A stretch of DNA of 64,000 bases from Amoebidium appalachense (lineage: Eukaryota; Ichthyosporea), in assembly GCA_963693365.1 (NCBI GenBank), contig CAVNZM010000015.1, forward strand, positions 4,588,001 through 4,652,000. The letters are read 5' to 3'. Every line of letters starts with the position of its first letter. Within the stretch, counting starts at the first letter, position 1. The notes below the pieces were generated by a model that was given only the letters and a program-made list of their open reading frames with translations, was not told the DNA's origin and searched no databases. Below, one piece after another: positions 42,809 through 52,352 of the stretch. A program made the position numbers and the translations under genes.

Positions 42809-43580
42809 CGGTTTGGTCCGACACCTGTGGGGTTGGTTCCCACTTGTCGCTTACGGGGTCGTATGCACGACCTTCCGCCAGCGCGAACAGTTCGCAGAAG
42901 AGCTCGATTTCCATCTCGCATCGGCGTTTGCGCTCGAGCAGTTTCTTACCAGAAAACATTGGTTCCTTCGTGTCCGTGTCTATCACGCTCGTAGCATCGT
43001 TTTCCAACTTTGCGAGGAACTCTTTTGCCTTGCTGATGCGTACACGACAACGTGTGGCGCACGCATTCTTAGCAGACACTTTACGTTCTTTGTCTGCTTT
43101 CTGAATGTTTTCCGGCGCGCATGGGTCGTAGCTTGGGAGGTGGGTGAAGAAGCTTCCACACCCCTTTGTCGCGTCACGGATGAACGCACGGTTATAGTCG
43201 CCCCGTACTGCTACTTCCAGCACATCGTATCCAATGAAGGACAGACAAAGGATGCGAGAGCACCGGAAGCCGAGAGCCTTGAAGATGGACCACATGGCCC
43301 TGTGTGGGCGTCTGCCGTGCTTGACTTTGAAATACACCCTCTCGTATTTGGGTGGGATGTTGATGTTACCGTTTGCTTGGGTGTTCCCCTTAGCCGGCGG
43401 TTTGGGAGGGGAGTTGCGGCGGTACTCGTTGCCTGCAAGAATGCTGGCATATGTTTCCTTGGCAATTTGGCGGAGCTCGGGTGTTTTACGAGAGTTCGCA
43501 TATTCTAGGAACTCTGCCGGGAGCTGTGCTTCCGGTCCTGTGTTGTTTTGTGTTGGGGTGGAAAAAGTTCTTTGGGGGTT
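42801..43580 (-). CDS. LINE ORF1
   Basis: Open from just after a TAA at 43581-43583 to the TAA at 42801, about 259 codons, with no ATG near its start; the true start may lie upstream across an indel. Composition is plausible for an ORF1 nucleic-acid-binding protein: Pro/Asn-rich first third, then a mixed charged region ending with a helical Lys/Glu/Arg stretch (LERKRRCEMEIELFCELF). No zinc knuckle or RRM was recognised. Its stop overlaps the ORF2 start: ORF1 GAT-GCC-TAA and ORF2 ATG-CCT-AAT share 8 bases, suggesting translational coupling by termination-reinitiation. Confidence 0.6.
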   Translation of the reverse strand, partial: NPQRTFSTPTQNNTGPEAQLPAEFLEYANSRKTPELRQIAKETYASILAGNEYRRNSPPKPPAKGNTQANGNINIPPKYERVYFKVKHGRRPHRAMWSIFKALGFRCSRILCLSFIGYDVLEVAVRGDYNRAFIRDATKGCGSFFTHLPSYDPCAPENIQKADKERKVSAKNACATRCRVRISKAKEFLAKLENDATSVIDTDTKEPMFSGKKLLERKRRCEMEIELFCELFALAEGRAYDPVSDKWEPTPQVSDQTDA

Positions 43581-43600
43581 TTAATGTGTTTTACGCAAAC

Positions 43601-44506
43601 ATTAATATGTGCTTTACGCAAAAATGTATTTTTTCGATCAATCAAACCAATCACAATACGAGTCCTCGATCAACTTTTCCTCCTTTTCGTATTCTACATT
43701 GGGGTTTACACACTTCTTATTGCCGGAGGCCCAGCCACATTCGACGGCCTACTGCGTTTTCCAGCACAGCCAATCAAATGCAGCCAGTGACATATGTACA
43801 TGCTAGGCAACAATGAGCGCCATCGTAGTATCTGACACCCCTATTACATATTATAGGTAAGCAGAGGCTAGCATCGGTAGCTCTGTTCTACATTATCGCA
43901 TGGACCCTTGTAGAGCATCTTAGGAACTTTAGGAATTCGGTAATATTGAAGAGGCGGGTAAACGTCACTCCCGTCTAGAAAAAATAAAACAAAAGAAATA
44001 TTGGACCTTAACCAAACTTTATAAACCAACCTGTCAACTATCACGGAAGACAGTTGCTACATTGTCAGGTGCTTACCAAAATCGTGGCACAGTCAGTTTT
44101 CCAAAATCCGGTTTTTGGTGCCATTTTTTCTCATCTAATTAGTAGCCTGATCACTTTATCATAGAAATAACCAACAAACAGAATTTGCTACAAGTACAAG
44201 ACATTATTAGTTGTTTCATTATAGATGTTTTCACTTGCCTCCAATAATTCTAACTGGCGTTTTTAGATTTCATATGATCAGGCTGATAAGGTCATGAGTG
44301 CCGCCATCGGATAGATCCTCGCTGTGTAAGCATGCATGTACATGTGCACATGCACACGCGCACGTGTGTGGCGGTGTACATGTAAACAAACATAATGCTC
44401 TGCCGATAGATGGAAGCATGCATGCAGGGGATAGAAGGGCTGGTCATGGTACGGCGTGGTGGTGGTGGTGGTGGTGGTGTGTGTGTGTACATGTATGTGT
44501 GTGTGT

Positions 44507-44543
<37 letters not shown>

Positions 44544-44721
44544 AGGGCCCGGGGGGGGTTGCACGGGTGTGCACGTACTGTACATGTGTGTGCACGCGCA
44601 TGTGCATGCATGTGCGTGTACATGTTCGTGTGTATGTGCGTGATTGTGTCGATGTGTGTGTGTGCTTCGCATATTCATTCCGCTTCTTTGTTCGATTCGT
44701 TCTTTCTTTTCCTTTTCCCCG

Positions 44722-44762
<41 letters not shown>

Positions 44763-45288
44763 TACATGTCCATTTTCCCCAACCGATGTTTTCGATTGCA
44801 AAAAACAGTTTCTGTCTCGAAAAAACATCAACTACTATGTACATCTGCAAGAGGATTGACATATTATTAGAATAAACCCACCATGCCCAGCAAATATGTA
44901 TGTAGCTCATATAGGTATAGCGATCATATACATCACACTTAGATAGATCTAATAATATTAGCCTGATTGCTATTAAAGGTCCAACATAGATCGCCTTGAT
45001 CCACATTTGACACTCGAGCACGGCGTTCTATTTCGAAGAAGTACACTTTGGGATTAATATTTGTTTTCATTGCCTAAAACAACCAAAATACAGAAAAGTT
45101 CCCCTCTAAATTACACTTCCGATTTTCCTTTAAAAATTCTCCTATGTATACCCCTTGGCCTTCAAAACCCTCAAACATACAATTTGCTCATTTCCACGCC
45201 TTCAAATCCCCCCCCCCCCTCCCCCCCCCCCCCCCCCCCCCCCTCCCCCCCCCCCCCCCCCCCCCCCCCCCCGGCGCGCGAACTTGCA
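43601..45288. other. Unassigned sequence with G and C runs
   Basis: 43600-44290 is ordinary A/T-rich DNA, possibly including the LINE 5' leader. 44456-44475 is (GGT)n, followed by TG sequence, a G run of about 35 (44507-44542), TG/CATG sequence and another G run of about 35 (44726-44761). 44762-45200 is unique. C runs at 45207-45272. No gene recognised. Confidence 0.7.
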
Positions 45289-45611
45289 TCACTCTCCGTT
45301 GTTCGACTGGGTTCCCCCTCCCTTCACCACCCTCTCCAAAATGATCTGCTTGGGCCCCCCTCCGAAAATTTCCACCAATGATCTCTCTCCGCACGTGTCG
45401 CATGTGACCCAGTTGCTAGGGTAGGGCAGGCTGACACCTTCTAGAAGAGTCTGGTCGTGGCAGTTGGGGCATGCGCCCGTGTAGTGGTGCGTGTCTTCTG
45501 CTTCCGCCTGTACGTGTGTGTACGTGTACGTGTACGTGTTTGTGTAAATGTAGCGTGTGTACGCATGTACCCGAGGTATGGTGTATGCGCGCGCGAGGTG
45601 TTGGCGGTGGT

Positions 45612-45667
<56 letters not shown>

Positions 45668-45851
45668 GGTGGGTGGGTGGGTGGGTGGGTGGGTGGGTGG
45701 GTGGGTGAGAGGGGGGGGGGGGGGGGGGGTTAGATTACACAACAATAACGGGCAATACAATGCCAAATGCAAACCGCACAGACTATGCTTTATAGGCAGA
45801 GCCCATCCTCCAGGAGGGCCCAAGTCATTCATAGTTCCGAATTCGGGGGAA

Positions 45852-45887
<36 letters not shown>

Positions 45888-46136
45888 AGTGCTTGCTTTT
45901 TAGTCGTGATAGGTGTCGAATTTATTCGGGGTTGACGTGCCAGGAGCAAGTATTCCTACTATCATGTGTTGAAATCAGAGGCATGTTGGTGATGAAGAAA
46001 TAGGGGCAAGTAAACAGGGAAGATGTTGAATCCCTCATAGCCAAAGCTGCACATTGACATATACAGCACGCACCCATGAGTCATACACTCGGGGCATTAG
46101 AATAACAGCGTGCACACACACACACGCACGCACACA

Positions 46137-46180
<44 letters not shown>

Positions 46181-46816
46181 CGTACGTACACACACACACA
46201 CACCCAACCACCAACCCACTCACACACACACACATGTCCGTGCATGCGCACACATACACACACACACACATGCAAATTTATCCTCACGAACCCTGCAAGG
46301 ATTCAATCTGCAAATGGAAATGACGTGTTGCGTGTGCATTACGTACACTTGGCAGTGAACAAACATGGCAAGTAGGCGCAGATACGAAAGGATGTGTCGG
46401 GTGCCAAGTAAAACATCGTTCGTCGTTTGATTTGTAATGGTGGAGTGTGTGTGGGAGAAGGCAGACTGGGTAAACAGGAGCGGGAGGCTGTGGTGCGTGG
46501 AGAGGGGTTGTGTGGGTGCATGTGTGGAAGAGGTAGTTGGGGTGGGGGAGGGGGAGACAAAAGCAAAGGGATGGAGGGGAAGGGGGGCGGCGAGGGTTTG
46601 ACCGCGCCATGAAGTATGAAGGACACATTCTCAACGGACAACACAAGGGAGGGAGGGGGAGAGAGAGAGGGAGGAGGAGAGGGAAAGGTAGAGGGAGAGG
46701 GAGAGGGAGGGGGAGAGGGAGAGGGGGGGGGGGAAGGGGAGGGGGTGAGGGAGGGAGGGATGGGAGGAAGGGAGGGAGGGAGAGAGAGAGAGAGAGTGCG
46801 TGTGTGTGTGTGTGTT

Positions 46817-46859
<43 letters not shown>

Positions 46860-47039
46860 TGTGAGTGTGTGAGTGTGTGTGTGTGTGTGTAAAGGGAGAG
46901 GGGAATACCTGAAAGCCAGAGAGAACAAGTGTGTTTTTGCACTCCGGGCAGTTGGATTTGAAGCCGTCCGGAAAACCGTTGCTGGCCCAATCCTGCCAAG
47001 GGGCCTCACACCACTGCACGGCATGGTCACACACGGGGC

Positions 47040-47081
<42 letters not shown>

Positions 47082-47092
47082 TGATTGTGAGT

Positions 47093-47137
<45 letters not shown>

Positions 47138-47572
47138 GTGGGGAGGGGGGGGGGGGGGGGAAGGGAGGGATGTGAAGGTGAGAGTGAGTATAAGCATGAG
47201 CGTGAGAGTGAGTGCCAATGTGTGCATGCGCATGTCTGAGAGTGGGCAACTTTATGAGAAAATGATCGTGTGTGTGTGTGTGAGTGTGTGAGTGTGTGTG
47301 TGTGTGTATGTGTGTGTAACTCTTGGGTCCGAAGAGTGTACGTTTGGGGTGTGTGTGTGATCCATCCTCTCCCACGATAGCCACTCAACCATAAGCAATA
47401 TATTCCCACCCCTTCCCTTCTTCCTTGCCTGCCCCTCCTATCCTCTCCCCACTCCTCCTGGCCTCAATCTGAACTCTTTTACACACACATGCATCCCCCC
47501 CTTCCCACTCCTCCACACACCCACACCCACCCCATTCGCCCCTCGTGATTCTACAATTGCCCCCAATCCCCT

Positions 47573-47632
<60 letters not shown>

Positions 47633-47708
47633 GTAGTCACACTTGTCCCTACAATTTCCAACTCCCCACCTTCACATGAAAGAAAGACATCCGTCCAAAC
47701 TCCCACTT

Positions 47709-47745
<37 letters not shown>

Positions 47746-48722
47746 ACCCACCCCCCACCCCCACCCCCCTCTCTTTCACCCCCCCCACTGGGCAAACCCC
47801 CCCAACCCCCTTCCCGGCCAAAAAAAAAAAAAAAAAAAAAAAGGAATCCCACCCTATTCCCTACCATGACTTGTACCTCCGCCCTCTGCCTACCCCCAAC
47901 CACTATTGCCCTGCCTGCCCTCCCCCCTCCCCCTCCCCTCCCCTTCCCCCCTCCCCCCTCCCCGCCCCCTCCTCCTCTCCCCTCTCCCCCCCTTCTGCCC
48001 CTCAGCACAAACTACTGACCTTTACCCCCCCGCCCCCCCCCTCTCCCCCCCAATTCCCTGGTGCAAAAAAAAAAAGAAAAAACAATAAACTTATCCTCCG
48101 CACCCCCCCCCCCCCCCCCCCCCCCCCCTTGCGCCCCCTCCCCCCCTCCCTCCCCTTCTCCATTCCCCCCATCCTTCCCTCCCCCTCTCCCGTCCCAAAC
48201 AATTCCCTCCCCCTCAACCCCCCCCCCCCTTCCCCATCCACCCCTCCCAACCCTTACCCTGACTTTTACCTCCACCCTCTGACCAGCACCCAACCACTTC
48301 CCCCCCCTCCATTCATCCCATAAACAACCCCCTCCCCTGCGGCACAAAAGAAAAAACAACCCTCCCCTTTCTCTCTCTCTCCCCCTCCCCCCCTCCCCCC
48401 CCCCGGACAAAAAAAACAAACAAACCCTGTATTCCTTACCTTCACTTTTACCTCCACCTTCTGACTAGCGCCCAACCACTGCCCCAACCCATACGAAGCC
48501 ACCGCCGCAGCCACGGCAAGGGGTGCGCCCGCCCCCCCCACAACCACACTCACAGCCCCCAACGCTAGACCGGCAAATACACCCGCAAGACGGCTGGGTT
48601 TGGCTACGGGATGGGTGGTGACGGGGGCGGACTGGATCGTGTGCACCTGCTAGTAGTGCCTGTGATGGGAGGGGGAGGGTGGGGGAGGTGGGGGCGGGGG
48701 AGGGTGTGTGTGTGTGTGGGGT

Positions 48723-48766
<44 letters not shown>

Positions 48767-49257
48767 AGAAGAAGGGAGGAGGAGAGGGGGGGTGGGAAGA
48801 GAGAGGGGGTGGTGGGTGGGTAGGTGGGTGGGTGGGGAAGAGGGTGGGTGGAGGGAGGGGAGGGGGGGGGGGCGGCGGAAGGGGGGGAGGGGCGGGGGAG
48901 GGGGGAGGGGAGAAGGGAGGGGGAGCGGGGGGGGATGTGTGGTTGGCTGGGTCGGGGTGGTGGGGTCGGCGTGGGGTGATAAGGGGGGGGGGGGGGGGGA
49001 TGTGTTATAGCGTGCCAAAAACGCATTCACGACAGACAAAACAATGCAGATATTGTATTAAAAAAAACAGCACACACAAGGAGGGTGTATCACTAGTAGA
49101 GCCCATCCTCAGGCGGAAGCTAAGTGATCCACAGTACGATACCTCCATTTTGGCCCAATCACCTCGCCTAAGACTTCGCATTCGGAATCCACAAGGAGGA
49201 GGGGGGAGGGGGGAGGGGGGGGAGGGCGGGTTGGGGGAGGGGGGGGTTTGCGCGTGT

Positions 49258-49315
<58 letters not shown>

Positions 49316-50097
49316 CTGCCTGCCTGCCTCGCAATTATATGCTTTCCGAGGAACATACATATGTGTCCGCGGCGGGCGGCGGATCAGATTCCCGGATTAA
49401 ACACTAGCAGGCCCAGATCGATAAATGTCATATGTCGCCAACATTTTACTCGATATTGCAACCGCTACGGCGGCCAAAACCCCATACACGCTTAATCGTA
49501 AACATGTAGGAAACAAAGACGCTCATTTTGGTACCAAACTTTACTACATACAAAACAAAACAGCAAACTTTCACTAAATAAAACCTTGATGCACACCCCC
49601 TTTATAGGAGCCGAAATTCGAAATAATTGGACTGTCTATCTGAATTGACCAATCAAATGCGCCAACTAAAATTCGTAGTATCCCCCCAACGGCACCACAT
49701 CGGACTGGCAATTTTGGCTTCCAGCGCCGCCGGCGCCAGCGGCGTGTTACTACAAAACCAAGTCTTACTTAGTAGAAGTTTATGTTTTTTTTTTTTGCGC
49801 TTAGCAACGAATGATATTAAAAAACGCTCCGTTTAATTCTTCGCGTTTTGAGCCTAGGTTTGTAAGGTTTATAGTACCAAAAAAGCGGTGTTTATTATGG
49901 ATGAAAAGGGATTCGCGCCTATCCAGCCTGCTAGATTTTATTCAGCAATCTGGCTCGCAGACACATCTATTATCACCCCATGTGTGTGTGCCTGCCTGCC
50001 TGCCTCGCAAGTGTATGCTTTCCGAGGAACATATTATCACCCCATGCCTCATCTTCTATTCCTCCCTCCCCCCCCCCCCCCCCCCTCTTTTTTTTTT

Positions 50098-50166
<69 letters not shown>

Positions 50167-51200
50167 ATTACCAGTGGCTTCTTGCTGTATGGATGAAACT
50201 GACCGAACCGCTGACCTCTTTCGGCAACCTGGAAAGAGGAAAAAAACAAAAAAAAAAAAAAAAAAGAAAGAGTGAGACAGGATGCAGATGTTTTCTTCTC
50301 CGAGCCTTTCACCATGCAAGGACCACTGATGTTGAGCCGAAAGAGGGGAACATGAAAGCAACCGGTCGGCAGGCTTTTGGCAAACAACAAAAAAAAAATG
50401 AGAATGGAAGAGAAGAGGCTGGCATAATAGCAGCAAGCGTTTAGTTGCGGTCTCAGCAATAGTAGAAAAGGTAGTAGTGTGTAGGATAAACAGCTCAAGG
50501 AGAAGAGGGGGAGGGGAGGTGGGGGCGGCGGTGGTGGTGGTGGTGGGGGGGGTGGAGGGCGATTGCTTACCCGTCTATTGCGTACTTTGCCACCGCCCGT
50601 ATACGCCGACATGGATGTTTGTGGAGCAGTGGGGCCATCGGCAATGGTCAAATAGTCAGCAAAGAGAGTTGGTAGCTTGGGAAGAACTTTGCTTGGTTCC
50701 CCACCCATGGAAAACAGCTCTTCAGGGCGCGCTAATTCGTTCATGCTTGGCTGTGTCATATTTTGTGTTCCTGGATGGGGTGCGTTGGAAAGTGGAACAG
50801 TAAATGGCGGCTTTTCACCGAAAGAAACGGTTGAGCTGCCCCAAGCGCTACCGAAAACCGGTTCTGTTTTTACCGGAAGAGCTGGAAAGGAAGTCCCTTC
50901 AGCACACACAAACCCCATGGGGCGATGTTGATGCAAAAAGGCAGGCTTTCCCAAAGCGCCACTGCTAGGATCGGAAATTTGGCTGCTTGAAAACCTCCTG
51001 GGATCGTTTGGAAGTGGTGGTGGCATGGTTGAATTAAATATACTTGGTTGAAAGGAGAACGGCGGTAGGGTGGAGGGAGGCAGTGGGGGAGGTTGGGTGG
51101 CTGGGGTGTTTGCTTCGTCTTTTCTGTTGGAATTTGGAAATGGGATCGCGCTTGCTGGGCTGCCCCAGGTGGCCTGTGGTGTCTTAAAGGAGAAGGACAT
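45289..51200 (-). CDS. Five-exon gene: FG/Pro-rich head, glycine-zipper segment, two zinc ribbons
   Basis: Unrecognised protein, at least 414 aa. Exons, all phase 0: 51200-50571 ([12 protein letters not shown]; disordered, with FSF, VFGSAWG and VSFGEKPPF motifs), 50228-50172 ([19 protein letters not shown]), 48646-48440 (SAPVTTHP, then the hydrophobic Gly/Ala segment [19 protein letters not shown], a glycine zipper or membrane helix pair), 47040-46909 ([10 protein letters not shown]...[10 protein letters not shown]) and 45507-45289 ([10 protein letters not shown]...[10 protein letters not shown], stop). Four CxxC knuckles make two probable zinc ribbons. Acceptors for the zinc exons are CACACAG and CGTACAG; donors are CGG|GTAAGC, CTG|GTAATA, AAG|GTAAGG and CAG|GTATTC. 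The matching phases and shared strand support one gene, but extra exons between 50172 and 48646 or a split into two genes cannot be excluded. Membrane association is inference. Confidence 0.6.
45613..45735. repeat. (TG)n-(TGCG)n-(GGGT)n and G run
   Basis: Compound microsatellite in the last intron of the zinc-ribbon gene; on the transcribed strand it reads C-rich and (CA)n, upstream of the last acceptor. Confidence 0.95.
45730..45888 (-). repeat. Short dispersed repeat, minus copy, with G34
   Basis: Follows a G run with TTAGATTACACAACAATAACGG, then AAATGCAAACCGCACAGACTATG and AGGCAGAGCCCATCCTCC, the reverse complement of the family consensus. Ends near another G run (45852-45886). Confidence 0.55.
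46116..46275. repeat. (CACG)n and (CA)n
   Basis: CACG tetranucleotide repeats at about 46124-46183, then CA repeats. Within an intron of the zinc-ribbon gene. Confidence 0.95.
46640..46890. repeat. Polypurine (GA-rich) and (TG)n
   Basis: GGGAGA-type repeats to 46797, then TG repeats ending at the donor side of the 47040-46909 exon. Confidence 0.92.
47041..47320. repeat. (TG)n, G run and (TG)n
   Basis: On the transcribed strand this is C-rich and (CA)n sequence running straight into the acceptor of the first zinc-ribbon exon (CACACACAG|). Confidence 0.93.
47575..48420. repeat. Poly-C blocks and C/A-rich sequence
   Basis: C55 at about 47575-47630, C34 at 47711-47745, A22 at 47820-47842, then C/T-rich DNA and further C runs near 48102-48128. 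On the transcribed strand the 5' part of the intron is therefore G-rich. Confidence 0.93.
47855..48300 (-). pseudogene. Two decayed copies of an exon 3' end plus splice donor
   Basis: The last about 45 bp and donor of the exon ending at 48440 (minus-strand words GTGGTTGGG, CAGAAGGTGGAGGTAAAAGT, GGTAAGG) recur at about 48300-48254 and 47905-47860, with small substitutions. Both copies keep a GGTAAGG or GGTAGGG donor-like site followed by G-rich sequence. They lie in the intron just downstream of the real exon. Confidence 0.75.
48715..49020. repeat. G45 run and polypurine block
   Basis: G run at about 48721-48766, then G/A-rich sequence with GGGT repeats, G runs at 48866-48873 and 48986-49000. 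In an intron of the zinc-ribbon gene. Confidence 0.93.
49001..49135 (-). repeat. Short dispersed repeat, minus copy
   Basis: Directly follows a G run: ATGTGTTATAGCGTGCC, CGCATTCACGACAGACAAAACAATGCA and TAGTAGAGCCCATCCTCAGG (abridged). Reverse complement of the family. Confidence 0.55.
49258..49325. repeat. (TG)n and (CCTG)n
   Basis: TG repeats to 49314 then CCTGCCTGCCTGCC. The adjoining words GCCTCGCAA..TATGCTTTCCGAGGAACATA recur at 49990-50034, showing a second partial copy of this segment about 670 bp away. Confidence 0.9.
50069..50167. repeat. C19-T24-G58 composite homopolymer
   Basis: A C run, a T run and then 58 consecutive G (50108-50165), ending 6 bp from the donor of the 50228-50172 exon. 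It is the longest homopolymer in the window. Confidence 0.95.
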
Positions 51201-52335
51201 TTTCTATATATGACGATACGATGGCAGTAAATTAACTGAAGAAATTGAAAAGTCTACAAGGCTTTCACCAAAGTAAAAAAATTGCTGTGTAATCGGGCCG
51301 CAACAGGTTCGAGCCCCACACGAAAAAACCGTCATCAGCGTATATGCAATGGAATACAAAGCTGGTCAAAGCTAACTCTTCGTCCGTAGCTAACTCAACT
51401 CGCCAACTTGCAAGTCCTTCAGAATGCTGAGTCATCGAGTGTGTGCATCACATGAACAGCTGTTTCAACGACCTCGATACTGACACCGTTGACTCGGACT
51501 ATATCGAAGTCACTCAGACTCGCTCCTAGTCCTCTACAGACTTCGATATTGACATAACTGCAACGCTGAGTTGACAATATCGAGGTGGCTCCTCTCTACA
51601 AGATCATGCATGGAGTGAAACGTTTTTACAGGAAGAAAAGACTTTAATAAAAGCATGAATTCATATTCCTTGGCCGGGCTTGTCGGTGGGTGATAATGAC
51701 ACTGGGAACTGCACGCCCACACACAACCAAAAATGAAGGAGGGTCGACACCATTGTGCCATGACACACCCACACTGTAGTCATTCTGGCAACACATCCGC
51801 ACATCCACGTGCACAAGTCTTGACATCACTAAAACAGGCCCCTCGTATCAACCATTAGACCTATTAACACCATTGTGTGCAAGGATGAATGAAGCACTTC
51901 TGGGTGCACGTCTTCCGACTGCCGATGTGTGCGCTTCAGCTCCTACTCCTCCCTCCCCGCAAAATTTTTTTTGGCAGGTTGATGTGCATGTACGAGATCA
52001 GACTGCCAAAGTGTGCTCATAGCGCGTACCCCCCCCCCCCCCCCCCCCCCCCCCAAAAGCACCACACGTGGATGTGCACGTTCTCGAACCGGATGCACAT
52101 GTAGCTTCTCACTTCCCCCCCCCCCCCCCCCCCCCCGAAAGGTGCAATATGGGTATCTACACGAGCGTGTCTCCCAAGCGCCCAAGTGTGTGCACCTTCC
52201 TCCCCCCCCGGTTCTTCCTTTGACCAAACCACGTCGCCACACCACAAGTGCGCAATCATTAGAAACAGGCAGCAAGACCGAAGATACGGGAACCGCCAGA
52301 GCAACCAGCACTCTGCCACACAGGCACCACCCCTG
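51201..52335. other. Intergenic, zinc-ribbon gene 5' flank to RPL18A 3' end
   Basis: Includes the 5' flank of the gene starting at 51200. C runs at about 52029-52054 and 52118-52136. No exon recognised. Confidence 0.5.
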
Positions 52336-52336
52336 C

Positions 52337-52342
52337 TTTATT
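52337..52342 (-). terminator. Polyadenylation signal of RPL18A
   Basis: AATAAA on the minus strand, about 11 bp after the RPL18A stop codon at 52353. Confidence 0.7.
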
Positions 52343-52352
52343 GGGTCTGCAC

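Larger units (their letters stand above)
37571..43600 (-). mobile_element. Two-ORF non-LTR (LINE) retrotransposon, split by an LTR element
   Basis: On the minus strand, in order: ORF1 (43580-42801), ORF2 endonuclease part (42808-41755), the inserted LTR element (41754-40593), ORF2 reverse transcriptase (40592-39302, continuing out of frame to 39022), a 3' region, and a run of about 24 A (T on the plus strand, 37571-37594) taken as the tail. The apurinic endonuclease plus reverse transcriptase plan places it with the APE-type LINEs (Jockey/R1/CR1 breadth); I cannot name the clade. The 5' end is not sharply defined, and no target-site duplication could be matched. Confidence 0.8.

Noticed and set aside
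42813-43508. 231-codon plus-strand frame
   Set aside because: Antisense of LINE ORF1; composition and motifs belong to the minus strand.
51303-51320. GGTTCGAGCCC resembling a tRNA B box
   Set aside because: No matching A box, T-stem pairing is poor and no cloverleaf can be drawn; chance match.
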